Positions 16,644-25,633 of a stretch of 45,983 nucleotides of DNA are shown here, piece by piece. The DNA comes from Chitinophagales bacterium (GTDB lineage: Bacteria > Bacteroidota > Bacteroidia > Chitinophagales > JABDMM01), in contig JABDMM010000148.1 in assembly GCA_013001465.1 (NCBI GenBank), positions 1 through 45,983 on the forward strand. Reading direction: 5' to 3'. The translations under genes and the position numbers were made by a program. The notes under the pieces were generated by a model. It saw only the letters and a list, made by a program, of their open reading frames with translations. It searched no databases and was not told where the DNA came from. Within the stretch, counting starts at the first letter, position 1. Each line of letters opens with the position of its first letter.

Positions 16644-18119
16644 TTATTTGGGATCAAGATATCGTGCCCGTTTGAGTGTTCGCATATCATCGCTGATATC
16701 AAGCACGAAATGTAAATATAATCCATTTTCGACCTTTTTGCCATCGAGCCCGTTCGCCTTGCTGAGGCTGTATTCAATTCGAAATACATTATTGTAGAGC
16801 GTTACAATATCCAGGCCGAGCCCTCCACCTATGAGTAAACTATTGTTCAGTGGATTATTTTTAAAGTAGGTTTCATCACTTACATAACCGAGATCAACAA
16901 ATCCCTTTATAAAAAACTGGAAAGGAATAGAGCCAATCCTTACATCTTTCATTAATGGATTTCTCATATTGAAATTCAAAAAATTGTGCTTGATGTTAGC
17001 TCTTGTAAAGACATATTGTTGGCCATCGATCACAAAGAATTCATATCCTCTCACAAAATCCTGATCATATCCCAAACCTCTCTGATTATAATATGGCTGT
17101 AAAGCTGGCGCTGAAATTTTAGTACGAATCAATCCAGAACCATAGAAGTTTTTTCCTATGTCTATGAATTTACTGACAGAACCATAAATATTGAAAAAGT
17201 CAACATCGTTATATATCCCCAAACCTAATTTCTCAACTTCTATGCTCCATTGGTAACCTTTAGTTGGGTAGGCCTGGATGTTTCTGTAATCCCGCTCAAA
17301 TCTATAGTTGAACTGAAAGAAGTTTTGTCTGAGGTCATCATTAAGAAAGTAATTGTTTGAGTCCAGTTCAAGAATATTATCATTAAGACTGGTGGATCTG
17401 AAAAACAGACCGAAATACTGTTCATCATGCACTTCTTTGCGGTATCGCAAGACTGCACCGGTGTGAAAGATTTTACGCACAAATTCATTGCTAGTGTAAA
17501 AAACATGTTTATTACCATTGGCTATATACTCGAATGATTTATTCCTGTCAAAGCGGAAGAAAGCTTCAATACCAAGAGTTTGCTTTTTATTGATGTGAGG
17601 GAAATTATACATGACTGAGACAGCCTGTGAAAAGCCCGTATAAAAACCGAGTCTCAGAAGATCGTTATTACCGGTAACATTGTCCTGGCTATAGAATAAC
17701 CCATAGATTGTCCGGCTAAAGTCGTGATCATAATCAACCCACCAGACGTTAAAGTTTCTATCTGTAAGTTTAAAAATCGGAGCAGGAATATAATACCATC
17801 TTTCGATGAGGTCGATGGTGACCGTAAGACTATCCTCTTCCCATTCTGAAATATTCATCTTAACATCCTTGAACAGTCCCAGGTTAAATACATTGAGCCT
17901 TGAGAACTCAATCTCATCCATAATTACGGCTGCAGGTATGGTGTCACCTGCCTTAAATCTCAACTCTCTAAGAATTACTTTCTCACGAGTCTTTCGATTG
18001 CCTTTGATCTCAATATTCTTGATTATGAGATTTGAGGCTCTAGCTTCCTCAGAACATCGACCTGAAAAACTACAGCATAAAAGAAGAATTATAAATGATA
18101 AAGCGTATTTGTACAACAC
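16644..18119 (-). CDS. BamA/TamA-family protein with one POTRA domain and a beta barrel
   Basis: This 491-residue protein has a signal peptide (about 1-22) and one recognisable POTRA unit (about 31-105, with IKNIEIKGNRKTREKVILREL), followed by a surface-antigen barrel of roughly 370 residues. The barrel contains GYDQDFVRGYEFFVIDGQ, equivalent to the VRGF/RGY lid motif. With one POTRA domain it is much shorter than BamA (877 residues here) and resembles small Omp85-family members in Bacteroidota. These may insert or secrete particular clients. The signal region has neighbouring cysteines (CC, RC) but no clean lipobox. It lies between the CBS-ACT gene (18-nt gap) and nadK (6-nt gap). Confidence 0.8.
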   Translation of the reverse strand: MLYKYALSFIILLLCCSFSGRCSEEARASNLIIKNIEIKGNRKTREKVILRELRFKAGDTIPAAVIMDEIEFSRLNVFNLGLFKDVKMNISEWEEDSLTVTIDLIERWYYIPAPIFKLTDRNFNVWWVDYDHDFSRTIYGLFYSQDNVTGNNDLLRLGFYTGFSQAVSVMYNFPHINKKQTLGIEAFFRFDRNKSFEYIANGNKHVFYTSNEFVRKIFHTGAVLRYRKEVHDEQYFGLFFRSTSLNDNILELDSNNYFLNDDLRQNFFQFNYRFERDYRNIQAYPTKGYQWSIEVEKLGLGIYNDVDFFNIYGSVSKFIDIGKNFYGSGLIRTKISAPALQPYYNQRGLGYDQDFVRGYEFFVIDGQQYVFTRANIKHNFLNFNMRNPLMKDVRIGSIPFQFFIKGFVDLGYVSDETYFKNNPLNNSLLIGGGLGLDIVTLYNNVFRIEYSLSKANGLDGKKVENGLYLHFVLDISDDMRTLKRARYLDPK

Positions 18120-18137
18120 TTATCGCAAGATAGGTTT

Positions 18138-18800
18138 TTAAATATCCAGGTATTTCATCAACGATTCAAAACGATCTTTAAGATTATCATAATAAACTGA
18201 TTCCTGAAAAGTGTTTTTGATCTGATACTCATATCTTTCCAGAGTAGATATGATGGTAGTGAGGTCAGATTTGTCCACTTTTACAGTAAGTTCTAACATA
18301 CCTTCATCCGGGATAGTGACAATATAGCAGGTTAGAATTCGGGCATCGTTGGTCTCTACAATTCTGGCTACTTCAGAGAGAGAATAATCACGAATCGGCA
18401 TAAGCAGTGTAAAAATCCCACCTGGATCATTAATAGAAGCAATATCAGCAAAATTGCTAACAAGGCTTTGCAGAGTGATCGCGCCCAGGTATTCATTTTC
18501 CTCCATGACTACCGGTATAAGTGTAAGATTAAGTTCAATCGCAAGTTTCACAACTTCGAAAATGTGAAGTGCAGAATCTACATAGGCATTTTCTGTCGTA
18601 AACTCGAATGATCCAACTGGTTTTAGAACATCTTCTGCGTCGATCAATTCATTGCAGGAGATAAGACCAATATACTTTCCTTTATCGACTACGGGCAGAT
18701 GATCGACACTGTATTTATACATTAATGCTAAAGCGTCGCCACTTGAACACTCCGGGCTAACTGGTTCCGCTTTTGATGAGATTAGTTCTTGTGCATTCAT
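18138..18800 (-). CDS. CBS-pair protein with C-terminal ACT-like region
   Basis: This 220-residue cytoplasmic protein begins with two CBS repeats (about 5-55 and 70-125), seen in the DHLPVVDKGKYIGLIS and LTLIPVVMEENEYLGAIT strand-turn units that usually bind adenine nucleotides. The region at about 135-200 (SLSEVARIVETNDARILTCYI ... LELTVKVD) has the beta-alpha-beta pattern of an ACT-like domain. There is no catalytic domain, so it is probably a sensor or regulator whose partner is unknown. It belongs to the conserved nadK-uppS-bamA neighbourhood. Its ATG overlaps the stop of the upstream alpha/beta hydrolase by 4 nt, so translation is coupled. Confidence 0.82.
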   Translation of the reverse strand: MNAQELISSKAEPVSPECSSGDALALMYKYSVDHLPVVDKGKYIGLISCNELIDAEDVLKPVGSFEFTTENAYVDSALHIFEVVKLAIELNLTLIPVVMEENEYLGAITLQSLVSNFADIASINDPGGIFTLLMPIRDYSLSEVARIVETNDARILTCYIVTIPDEGMLELTVKVDKSDLTTIISTLERYEYQIKNTFQESVYYDNLKDRFESLMKYLDI

Positions 18801-19567
18801 TCTGTTGGTTGCGTTACTCTTTCTAAAAATTCGCTAAGTATCTGGTTAAATTCATGGGGCCGTTCCATCATGGCAGCATGACCACAACGATCAAGTAAGG
18901 TAAGTTCTGAGTTTGGCAATAGAACTTCAAACTTTTCTCCAACAAAAACCGGAGTTATTATATCTTGCATTCCCCAGATCAATTTCACCGGTATATCAAT
19001 ATCCTTTAGTTCTTCTTCAAGATTATTTCTAACAGCTGATTTCGCCAGTAGTAGAATTTTCAATGCTTTGCTCCTGTCGTTGATCAGATTATAAACCTCG
19101 TCGACCAGTTCCTTACTCGCAGTCTTGGGATCGTAAAAAGTCTCTTCGGTTTTCTTCTTTACATATTCATAATCACCTTTCTTGGGATATCCGTCCCCTA
19201 ATGCCGACTCAAACAATCCTGAACTACCTGTTAATATTAACGCCTTAACCTTCTCTTTATTTCTTAGTGTGTATATTAAACCAATATGACCACCTAAAGA
19301 GTTTCCCAAAATGCTAACTGATGGATATTTTTTATACTCGATAAAATTTTCGACGTACTCTACTAAGCCAGTAACAGTGGATTCGTTTGGCTCAAGATCA
19401 TATAACGGAAGAATTGGGATCACAACTTTGTACTTTGGAGAGAAAAAATTGATAGTTTCCCTGAAGTTACTTAAAGCACCAAACAAGCCGTGTAGCAGAA
19501 GCAAAACATCACCTTCGCCGACTTCGATGAACTTAAAATTATTTTCCTCTTTTATCTCGTACTGCAT
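18797..19567 (-). CDS. Alpha/beta hydrolase
   Basis: This 256-residue protein is an alpha/beta-fold hydrolase with the catalytic triad in order: nucleophile S90 in GNSLGG, D202 in WGMQDIITP and H230 in RCGHAAMMERP. The oxyanion motif LLHGLFG is at 24-30. The substrate is not predictable; the family includes esterases and C-C hydrolases. In related genomes the gene travels with the CBS, nadK and uppS block, which hints at a housekeeping role. There is no signal peptide, so it is cytoplasmic. It overlaps the CBS gene by 4 nt and follows pabA after 18 nt. Confidence 0.88.
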   Translation of the reverse strand: MQYEIKEENNFKFIEVGEGDVLLLLHGLFGALSNFRETINFFSPKYKVVIPILPLYDLEPNESTVTGLVEYVENFIEYKKYPSVSILGNSLGGHIGLIYTLRNKEKVKALILTGSSGLFESALGDGYPKKGDYEYVKKKTEETFYDPKTASKELVDEVYNLINDRSKALKILLLAKSAVRNNLEEELKDIDIPVKLIWGMQDIITPVFVGEKFEVLLPNSELTLLDRCGHAAMMERPHEFNQILSEFLERVTQPTE

Positions 19568-19585
19568 CAGAATTTGGGACGACTG

Positions 19586-20197
19586 TTAAATGTGTAATAT
19601 ATAAAACATTGCGCAAAGATGAACTCCTTTAATTATAAGACGAAACCAGTTGTCTAAAAGTTTCAAACCATCAAATGTTAAAATCGACTCCGGATGAAAC
19701 TGCATCCCAGTCAATGGCAATTTTTTATGCTGAATTGCCATAATCTCACCATCGCTGGTTTTGGCAAGAATTTCCATATCTGTTTCGCCTTGCTCCTTCA
19801 GTATAAGCGAATGATAACGCATCGCAGAAAAATTATCGTCAACCCCTTCAAACAACTGAGTTCTCTTATGAATTTTAACTTTCGCCGGTATCCCGTGAAC
19901 TGGCGTTTTAGCTTTTACCAGCTGCATACCAAATCGTACACCTAGTGCCTGATGCCCAAGACAAATTCCCAGCATTGGTTTTTTCCTACAGGTAATATTA
20001 ATAAATTGGTTTAGGTGACCGGCATTCTCTGGTTTGCCGGGTCCTGGCGATAATACCAGTGCATCTGCATAATCACTTAGCTGCAATAGCACATCAACAT
20101 CATTTCTGATCACGGAGCACTCGTGCCCTAATTGTCTGATATAATCATAAAGATTGTAGGTGAAAGAATCATAGTTATCGATCAGGATCACTTTCAT
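19586..20197 (-). CDS. Glutamine amidotransferase, anthranilate/aminodeoxychorismate synthase component II
   Basis: This 203-residue class I glutamine amidotransferase releases ammonia for anthranilate (TrpG) or aminodeoxychorismate (PabA) synthesis. The triad is C79 (GICLGHQALG), H168 and E170 (QFHPES). These are the same residue numbers as in E. coli PabA when the ATG at 20197 is used, which supports that start over the GTG 3 nt earlier. The SPGPGKPENAG motif is present. No synthase component I or trp gene is nearby, so I cannot tell pabA from trpG; isolated placement favours a pabA or dual role. The ATG overlaps the cvpA stop by 1 nt (TGATG). Confidence 0.9.
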   Translation of the reverse strand: MKVILIDNYDSFTYNLYDYIRQLGHECSVIRNDVDVLLQLSDYADALVLSPGPGKPENAGHLNQFINITCRKKPMLGICLGHQALGVRFGMQLVKAKTPVHGIPAKVKIHKRTQLFEGVDDNFSAMRYHSLILKEQGETDMEILAKTSDGEIMAIQHKKLPLTGMQFHPESILTFDGLKLLDNWFRLIIKGVHLCAMFYILHI

Positions 20198-20733
20198 CAC
20201 GCAGATGCTGGATGTTGCTTTTGAAAAAGCTGATCCAGCTGTTCAAATATGTTCTGAAAAAATGGAATCACTTCTCCTAAATAGCTTATAGCAATAGGAG
20301 CTAGAGGCATACAGTATCTGTATGCTATTGAATCTGATTTTACCGAATCGGTAATAAAATTATTCTTTTCTGCAAACCAGATCGCAGTGCTCATTAACAA
20401 AATCATGATGATCAGCCACAGAGCTCCACCACTTAGCTTATTGATAAAATTTAATGATAGCGCTTTCAGAATTCGATGAAGGATACTCGCTGTTATTTTA
20501 AAGACAATAATGGTGAGAAATACGACCAGCAGAAACGATATAACCGGAAGGAAATTCGCTGAGATCTGGAATGATTCACTCAAGTATTCTGCAACAAGAT
20601 AAGAGCCTTTCATTGCTAAGCCGATCCCAAAAATTATGGCAACTAATGAAAAAACGGAATGGATAATTCCTTTGGAAAAACCATAAAAGAATCCGAGGAG
20701 AAGAAATATACCTGTTATTATATCTAGCAGCAA
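20197..20733 (-). CDS. CvpA family membrane protein
   Basis: This 178-residue inner-membrane protein has about four hydrophobic segments (near 1-20, 24-42, 62-82 and 100-118). It has the CvpA pattern: an N-terminal DIITGIFLLLGFFYGFSKGI and a later LNFINKLSGGALW turn. CvpA is needed for colicin V production in E. coli and has been linked to envelope homeostasis in other bacteria. The C-terminal tail (about 120-178) is soluble and Q-rich. It is translationally coupled to the amidotransferase downstream. Confidence 0.85.
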   Translation of the reverse strand: MLLDIITGIFLLLGFFYGFSKGIIHSVFSLVAIIFGIGLAMKGSYLVAEYLSESFQISANFLPVISFLLVVFLTIIVFKITASILHRILKALSLNFINKLSGGALWLIIMILLMSTAIWFAEKNNFITDSVKSDSIAYRYCMPLAPIAISYLGEVIPFFQNIFEQLDQLFQKQHPASA

Positions 20734-20789
20734 AGCAAAGCTTTCATGAATTACATTGCATGCAAATTAACAAATAATGCGATAACGAT

Positions 20790-21092
20790 TTAATCTAAAA
20801 CCTGAAGCTCTTCTTTTATTCTATCAACCTGATCAGAACTTAGTACCTTGCTCAATTGCTCTTGTAAAACCAGATCCAGTTCCTGTCCTGAACCTGACTC
20901 AACTACCGCTTTCGCGATCTCATAGTTGATCTCTTTTACAGAAGCTATTTGTTTTTCAGAAAGTGCAAAATTATCGATCATCCATTGATTAAGCTCAGAT
21001 GACTTTTGCGCTATGGGATCTTCCTGAGCCACTATACCCGATATAATTAATATTGAAAAACTTAGTGTGATGAAATACTTTAGAAAGTTCAT
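20790..21092 (-). CDS. Small secreted protein of unknown function
   Basis: This 100-residue protein has a clean signal peptide (residues 1-22, cleavage near GIVAQ). The mature part is an all-helical, Q/E/S-rich segment with a LSEKQIASVKEINYEIAKAV stretch and a second DQVDRIKEEL helix. The pattern is reminiscent of Spy/CpxP-type helical periplasmic proteins (short LSxEQ...V..I motifs), but the match is too weak to assign. It lies 56 nt upstream of cvpA and downstream of a short tandem-repeat region. A periplasmic location is inferred from the signal peptide. Confidence 0.7.
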   Translation of the reverse strand: MNFLKYFITLSFSILIISGIVAQEDPIAQKSSELNQWMIDNFALSEKQIASVKEINYEIAKAVVESGSGQELDLVLQEQLSKVLSSDQVDRIKEELQVLD

Positions 21093-21164
21093 GATTTACT
21101 TCTTTGATCTTCCTACTAATACGACAAGATTGAATTTATGGGGGAAAAAGAGGTTGAAATTGTT

Positions 21165-21212
21165 CGTTTGCTCATGTGCTCGTTTGCTCATGTGCTCGTT
21201 TGCTCGTCCGCT
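21165..21212. repeat. 16-bp tandem repeat, two exact copies and one degenerate
   Basis: CGTTTGCTCATGTGCT occurs exactly at 21165-21180 and 21181-21196, then CGTTTGCTCGTCCGCT at 21197-21212. The array lies in the 185-nt gap between the DUF4834-like gene and the small secreted gene. An open frame on the plus strand crosses it but is low-complexity and not credible. I see no further gene in this gap. Confidence 0.85.
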
Positions 21213-21277
21213 TGTGTGGAGAAATCAAAAAATAGATAGTGGTGCAGCCACCCCAGCATCTTCACATTGAAAAAATC

Positions 21278-21490
21278 TTACTCTTTGATTTCCTTAACTT
21301 CTTCAAACTCGATATACTCGCCGTCTTCAAATGGTTTGGGTTGCTCACCCAAATCATCGATGGTCGCTTTTCCTTCTCTAAACTTATTTTTCTTATCTGA
21401 AGAGATAATGGATTCTATGATTCCTCTGATAAATTTTACTCCAATGTAAATGACTACAAAGAGCAAAAACATTCTAATTATTGCTGACAT
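21278..21490 (-). CDS. DUF4834-like small membrane protein
   Basis: This 70-residue protein has one N-terminal membrane segment (about 5-28) followed by a charged cytoplasmic tail ending in an EYIEFEEVKEI motif. That motif matches the pattern I recall for the DUF4834 family of Bacteroidota (a short TM followed by a YVDFEEV-like end). The function is unknown. It follows carB by 59 nt on the same strand. Confidence 0.68.
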   Translation of the reverse strand: MSAIIRMFLLFVVIYIGVKFIRGIIESIISSDKKNKFREGKATIDDLGEQPKPFEDGEYIEFEEVKEIKE

Positions 21491-21549
21491 AAAGGAAATT
21501 TAACAATTAACATCTGATATAATACAAAGTTTAGACGAAAATCGATCCT

Positions 21550-24387
21550 TTATCGACTTAAGTACATTGACTTTTTACTATACCAGTCCCTAAAGAACGG
21601 ATCTTTAAGGTCGGTAATAAAACGAATCGCTTCTCCGGTAGATTTCATTTCAGGTCCTAATTTTTTATTCACATTAGGGAATTTATCAAATGAGAAAACC
21701 GGTTCTTTGATCGCAAATCCATCAAGATCTCCTTGATAATCAAAGTCTTTAACCTTATTCTTACCGATCATGACTTTGGTTGCCATATTCAGATAAGGCA
21801 CTTTGTACGCTTTACAAATGAATGGCACCGTTCGTGAAGCTCTTGGATTTGCTTCGATCACATAAACTTTGTCCTCTTCTTCTTCGCTTTTCGCCCTTTT
21901 AATAACGAACTGAATATTGATCAGACCTTTGATATTTAAAGCGAGCGCTATCTTCTTGGTGTATCTCTGTATATCTGCAATTGCTTGTTCTGAGAGACTG
22001 AATGCCGGTAGAACAGAGCTTGAGTCTCCGGAATGAATTCCTGCCGGTTCGATATGTTCCATCAATCCAATGATCTGAACCTCCTCTCCATCACAGATGG
22101 CATCCACTTCCGCTTCTTCCGCTCTGTCAATAAAATGATCGATAAGAATGTTGTTATCCGGGTGATGCTTGAGAATATCAATAACGGATCTTGTCAATTC
22201 CTCATCATTGATAACGATCCTCATTCTTTGTCCGCCTAAAACATAACTAGGCCTAACCAAAACAGGATACTTAACCTTATCAGCTACTTCGATAGCTTCT
22301 TCAGCAGATTTTGCTGCACCATACATTGGATAAGGGATCTCAAGGTCTCTCAACAGATCGGAAAATGCCTCCCGATCTTCTGCAAGATCCATATTCTCAT
22401 ATGAAGTTCCAATAATTGGAATACCGAAATTTTTCAGTTTCTCTGCAAGTTTCAAAGCTGTCTGCCCACCTAGCTGTACAATTACACCTTCTGGCTTTTC
22501 AAGATCGATGATCTCTCTGAGGTGTTCCCAGAATATTGGCTCGAAGTATAATTTATCTGCAACGTCAAAATCTGTAGAAACAGTTTCCGGGTTGCAATTG
22601 ATCATGATCGCCTCGTAGCCGGATTCTCTGATCGCTTTTATACCATGAACACAACAATAATCGAATTCAATTCCCTGCCCAATCCTATTCGGACCCGACC
22701 CAAGCACAATGATCTTCTTCATATCTGTTACTTCACTTTCATTTTCCGTATCGAATGAAGAATAGTAATATGGTGTCTGCGCTTCAAATTCTGCAGCGCA
22801 TGTATCGACAATTTTATAAGTACGTTTGATCCCGGATTTCATTCTCCTGTCATAGACCTCATCTTCTGTTGTATTATCGCAAAGATATGCGATCTGCATA
22901 TCTGAATACCCTTTCTGTTTTGCTAATCGAAGCGTTTCATCACTAACCTCAGTAAGCGCTTTCTTATTGAAAACGCTTTCAAAATCATTTAAGTCTCGTA
23001 TCTCACTGAGAAACCACTTATCGATCCTGGTTAGATCATGAACCTGTTGTAAAGGCATACCTAAACTAAATGCATCTTTTATCCTGAAAAGCCTGTCCCA
23101 GGTAGGATTGATCAGGCCATCCATGACATCATCAGTTTTCTTCCAGCTCCTTCCATCAGCCCCAAGACCAATTCGATTATTCTCGAGCGACTGACAAGCC
23201 TTCTGAAGTGCTTCCTGAAAACTTCTTCCGATTCCCATGACTTCACCCACAGATTTCATCTGTAAGCCCAATGTTTCGTCACATCCCTGAAACTTTTCAA
23301 AGTTCCATCGTGGGATCTTTACGATCACATAGTCCAGGGCGGGTTCAAAATATGCTGAAGTTGTTTTTGTAATTTGATTCTTGACTTCATCTAAAGAATA
23401 CCCTATCGCGAGTTTAGCTGCGATCTTTGCTATCGGGTAACCGGTAGCTTTTGATGCCAATGCTGAAGATCTTGAAACCCTTGGGTTGATCTCGATCGCA
23501 ATAATATCTTCCGTAATAGGGTCCATTGAAAATTGCACATTGCAGCCACCTGAAAAATTCCCCAGGGAGCGCATCATTCGTTTTGCAAGTTCCCGCATCT
23601 CCTGAAAACCTCTATCGGAAAGTGTCATCGCCGGAGCAACAGTAATCGAGTCACCGGTATGAATTCCCATGGGATCCATATTTTCTACAGTACAGATCAC
23701 AACAACATTATCATTGCTATCTCTGAGAAGTTCAAGCTCAAATTCCTTCCACCCAAGAACAGCCTTTTCGACGAGAACCTCATGTATCGGGGAAGCTTCT
23801 AGTCCGCGGGTAAGTTTTTCATCAAACTCCTCTTTAGCGTGTACAAAACTTCCACCGGTTCCACCCAGAGTAAATGACGGTCGAATAACTAGCGGGAAAC
23901 CAAGTTCCTGAGCGATTTCCTTTCCTTCCAAATATGAATTCGCGATTTGTGAAGGTGCGACTGCTACGCCGATCTCACCCATCAGCTTACGGAATAACTC
24001 TCTGTCTTCCGTTTTTTGGATCGCATCGATATCGACACCGATGATCTCGACTCCATACTGTGTCCAGATATCAAGTTTGTCGGCCTCAATACAAAGATTG
24101 AGTGCTGTCTGGCCTCCCATTGTTGGCAGGACAGCATCGATCTTCCTCTCTTCCAGGATCTCTACAATGGAACTTGTCGTTAAGGGTTTTAGATAAATAT
24201 GATCCGCAATAACAGGATCTGTCATGATAGTTGCAGGATTCGAATTGATCAATGTCACTTCGATCCCTTCTTCTCGTAATGATCTGGATGCTTGAGATCC
24301 GGAATAGTCGAATTCACAGGCCTGACCGATGATAATAGGCCCGCTTCCAATGATCAGTACGGATTTGATAGATTCGTTCTTTGGCAT
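21550..24387 (-). CDS. carB: Carbamoyl-phosphate synthase large subunit lacking the C-terminal MGS domain
   Basis: This 945-residue enzyme makes carbamoyl phosphate from bicarbonate, ammonia and two ATP for pyrimidine and arginine synthesis. Two homologous ATP-grasp halves are visible: the first with IGSGPIIIGQACEFDYSG and FTLGGTGGSF, the second with LGSGPNRIGQGIEFDYCCVHG and YVLGGQRMRIV. E. coli CarB is 1073 residues; this one stops just after the KEPVFSFDKFPNVNKKLGPEMKSTGE block that ends the second synthetase half. The C-terminal methylglyoxal-synthase-like allosteric domain is therefore missing. I recall short CarB proteins in Flavobacteria-like genomes, so this is probably lineage-typical rather than a local truncation. 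carA is not adjacent. Confidence 0.95.
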   Translation of the reverse strand: MPKNESIKSVLIIGSGPIIIGQACEFDYSGSQASRSLREEGIEVTLINSNPATIMTDPVIADHIYLKPLTTSSIVEILEERKIDAVLPTMGGQTALNLCIEADKLDIWTQYGVEIIGVDIDAIQKTEDRELFRKLMGEIGVAVAPSQIANSYLEGKEIAQELGFPLVIRPSFTLGGTGGSFVHAKEEFDEKLTRGLEASPIHEVLVEKAVLGWKEFELELLRDSNDNVVVICTVENMDPMGIHTGDSITVAPAMTLSDRGFQEMRELAKRMMRSLGNFSGGCNVQFSMDPITEDIIAIEINPRVSRSSALASKATGYPIAKIAAKLAIGYSLDEVKNQITKTTSAYFEPALDYVIVKIPRWNFEKFQGCDETLGLQMKSVGEVMGIGRSFQEALQKACQSLENNRIGLGADGRSWKKTDDVMDGLINPTWDRLFRIKDAFSLGMPLQQVHDLTRIDKWFLSEIRDLNDFESVFNKKALTEVSDETLRLAKQKGYSDMQIAYLCDNTTEDEVYDRRMKSGIKRTYKIVDTCAAEFEAQTPYYYSSFDTENESEVTDMKKIIVLGSGPNRIGQGIEFDYCCVHGIKAIRESGYEAIMINCNPETVSTDFDVADKLYFEPIFWEHLREIIDLEKPEGVIVQLGGQTALKLAEKLKNFGIPIIGTSYENMDLAEDREAFSDLLRDLEIPYPMYGAAKSAEEAIEVADKVKYPVLVRPSYVLGGQRMRIVINDEELTRSVIDILKHHPDNNILIDHFIDRAEEAEVDAICDGEEVQIIGLMEHIEPAGIHSGDSSSVLPAFSLSEQAIADIQRYTKKIALALNIKGLINIQFVIKRAKSEEEEDKVYVIEANPRASRTVPFICKAYKVPYLNMATKVMIGKNKVKDFDYQGDLDGFAIKEPVFSFDKFPNVNKKLGPEMKSTGEAIRFITDLKDPFFRDWYSKKSMYLSR

Positions 24388-24404
24388 AAGGGATTAAATT
24401 CATG

Positions 24405-24412
24405 CAAAAATA
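24405..24412 (-). promoter_or_regulatory. Candidate -7 box (TATTTTTG) for carB
   Basis: The minus strand reads TATTTTTG, matching TAnnTTTG, ending 17 nt before the carB ATG. carB is the first gene of the long leftward run, so a promoter is expected here. No clear -33 TTG is visible. Nothing else was recognised in this 76-nt divergent gap. Confidence 0.38.
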
Positions 24413-24463
24413 GGCTTTTCGGGTAAATTCAGTTAGAATTGTAATAGACATATCCGTTAATAA

Positions 24464-25633
24464 TTGTTGATTAGCTCGTTTATACTTTTGCTCACACTCT
24501 ATCTTATCTTGATAACTTATTATCTGATAGGTTGGAACAGATCAAAAGCTTTCCATGTGCGTTCCAGAGCAGATCACAAGGTCACCGTTGTTATTTCTGT
24601 CAGAAATGAAGCTGATGACATTCTCAACTGCCTCCAACACATTCTCACTCAGGATTATCCATCAGAAAAAATGGAGATTATTGTAGTTGACGACTATAGC
24701 ACTGATGATACTTGTAAACTTGTAGAATCGATCACTGATGATAGAGTAAAACTGATAAAACTGAAAGATAGCCCGGGAAATCATTCCGCAAACACTCCAA
24801 ATAAGAAATATGCGCTAACCGCAGCGATCGAGATCGCAAAAGGAAAACTCATCATGGTAACAGACGGTGATTGTGTCATGGATCCTCAATGGATCAGAAC
24901 GATTTCATCTTTTTATGCAGAATATGAACCCGGTTTTATCGCAAGCCCGGTGCATCTCAACGGACCCCGATCTTTCCTAACAAATTTTCAGAAACTTGAC
25001 ATGCTTAGTATGACAGGTGTTGCTGCTGCTGCTATTCAAAATAATAACCCTACTCTAAGCAACGCTGCTAACATGGCTTTTGAAAGAAACCTCTTTCTCG
25101 ATTCCGGTGGATTTGGAGTTCATAGCAACCAGCCGTCGGGGGATGACCTCTTTTTGATGCATAAATTTCAACTCGAGACCGATCGGGAGGTGATGTACTG
25201 TAAATCAAATGAGGCAGCTGTAACAAGTAAAACAGTAAATACCCTAAAAGATTTTATCGAACAACGTAAAAGGTGGGTCTCGAAATCAACGACCTATCAG
25301 AAAAAGAGCGTCACCTTTACACTCCTGCTAGCTTATCTAGTCAATCTTTCGATCGTAGTTTCAGGAATATTTGCGCTATTAGGTAGTACTTCAATGCTGA
25401 TCTATTTTTTGGCGGCTTTATTCTCAAAACTCTTCATCGATTTTACTTTTCTTTATCCTGTAAGCAGGTTCTTCAAAAGATCTTCAATACTATACTTATT
25501 TTTGCCCATCCAGGTCGTGCATATTTTATATGTTGTTACTATTGGAATATTAGGGATGTTTTTTAATTATGAATGGAGAGGGCGAACCGTTCATAAAACA
25601 ATTCGGATCACATCGGATAAAGTTGAAAACTAA
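24464..25633 (+). CDS. Membrane-anchored GT2 family glycosyltransferase
   Basis: This 389-residue processive-type glycosyltransferase has an N-terminal membrane segment (about 2-22). The GT-A catalytic domain follows, with VVISVRNEADDIL (nucleotide-binding strand), VVDDYSTDDT and MVTDGDC (the metal-binding DxD-like site), and an acceptor QRKRW-type motif (IEQRKRWVS). Two to three C-terminal membrane segments span about 290-380. It probably builds a lipid-linked or exported glycan; donor and acceptor are unknown. The start is TTG at 24464 (TTG at 24467 also possible): a stop codon lies immediately upstream and no ATG occurs before the catalytic domain. Its 3' end overlaps the next gene by 65 nt in another frame. 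Confidence 0.87.
   Translation: MLISSFILLLTLYLILITYYLIGWNRSKAFHVRSRADHKVTVVISVRNEADDILNCLQHILTQDYPSEKMEIIVVDDYSTDDTCKLVESITDDRVKLIKLKDSPGNHSANTPNKKYALTAAIEIAKGKLIMVTDGDCVMDPQWIRTISSFYAEYEPGFIASPVHLNGPRSFLTNFQKLDMLSMTGVAAAAIQNNNPTLSNAANMAFERNLFLDSGGFGVHSNQPSGDDLFLMHKFQLETDREVMYCKSNEAAVTSKTVNTLKDFIEQRKRWVSKSTTYQKKSVTFTLLLAYLVNLSIVVSGIFALLGSTSMLIYFLAALFSKLFIDFTFLYPVSRFFKRSSILYLFLPIQVVHILYVVTIGILGMFFNYEWRGRTVHKTIRITSDKVEN

Noticed and set aside
21165-21212. Possible CRISPR array
   Set aside because: The 16-bp copies are directly adjacent with no unique spacers, only three units exist and no cas gene is in the window.
21067-21270. Plus-strand open frame crossing the 16-bp repeat
   Set aside because: Its product is a low-complexity translation of the repeat overlapping a real gene with a signal peptide on the other strand.
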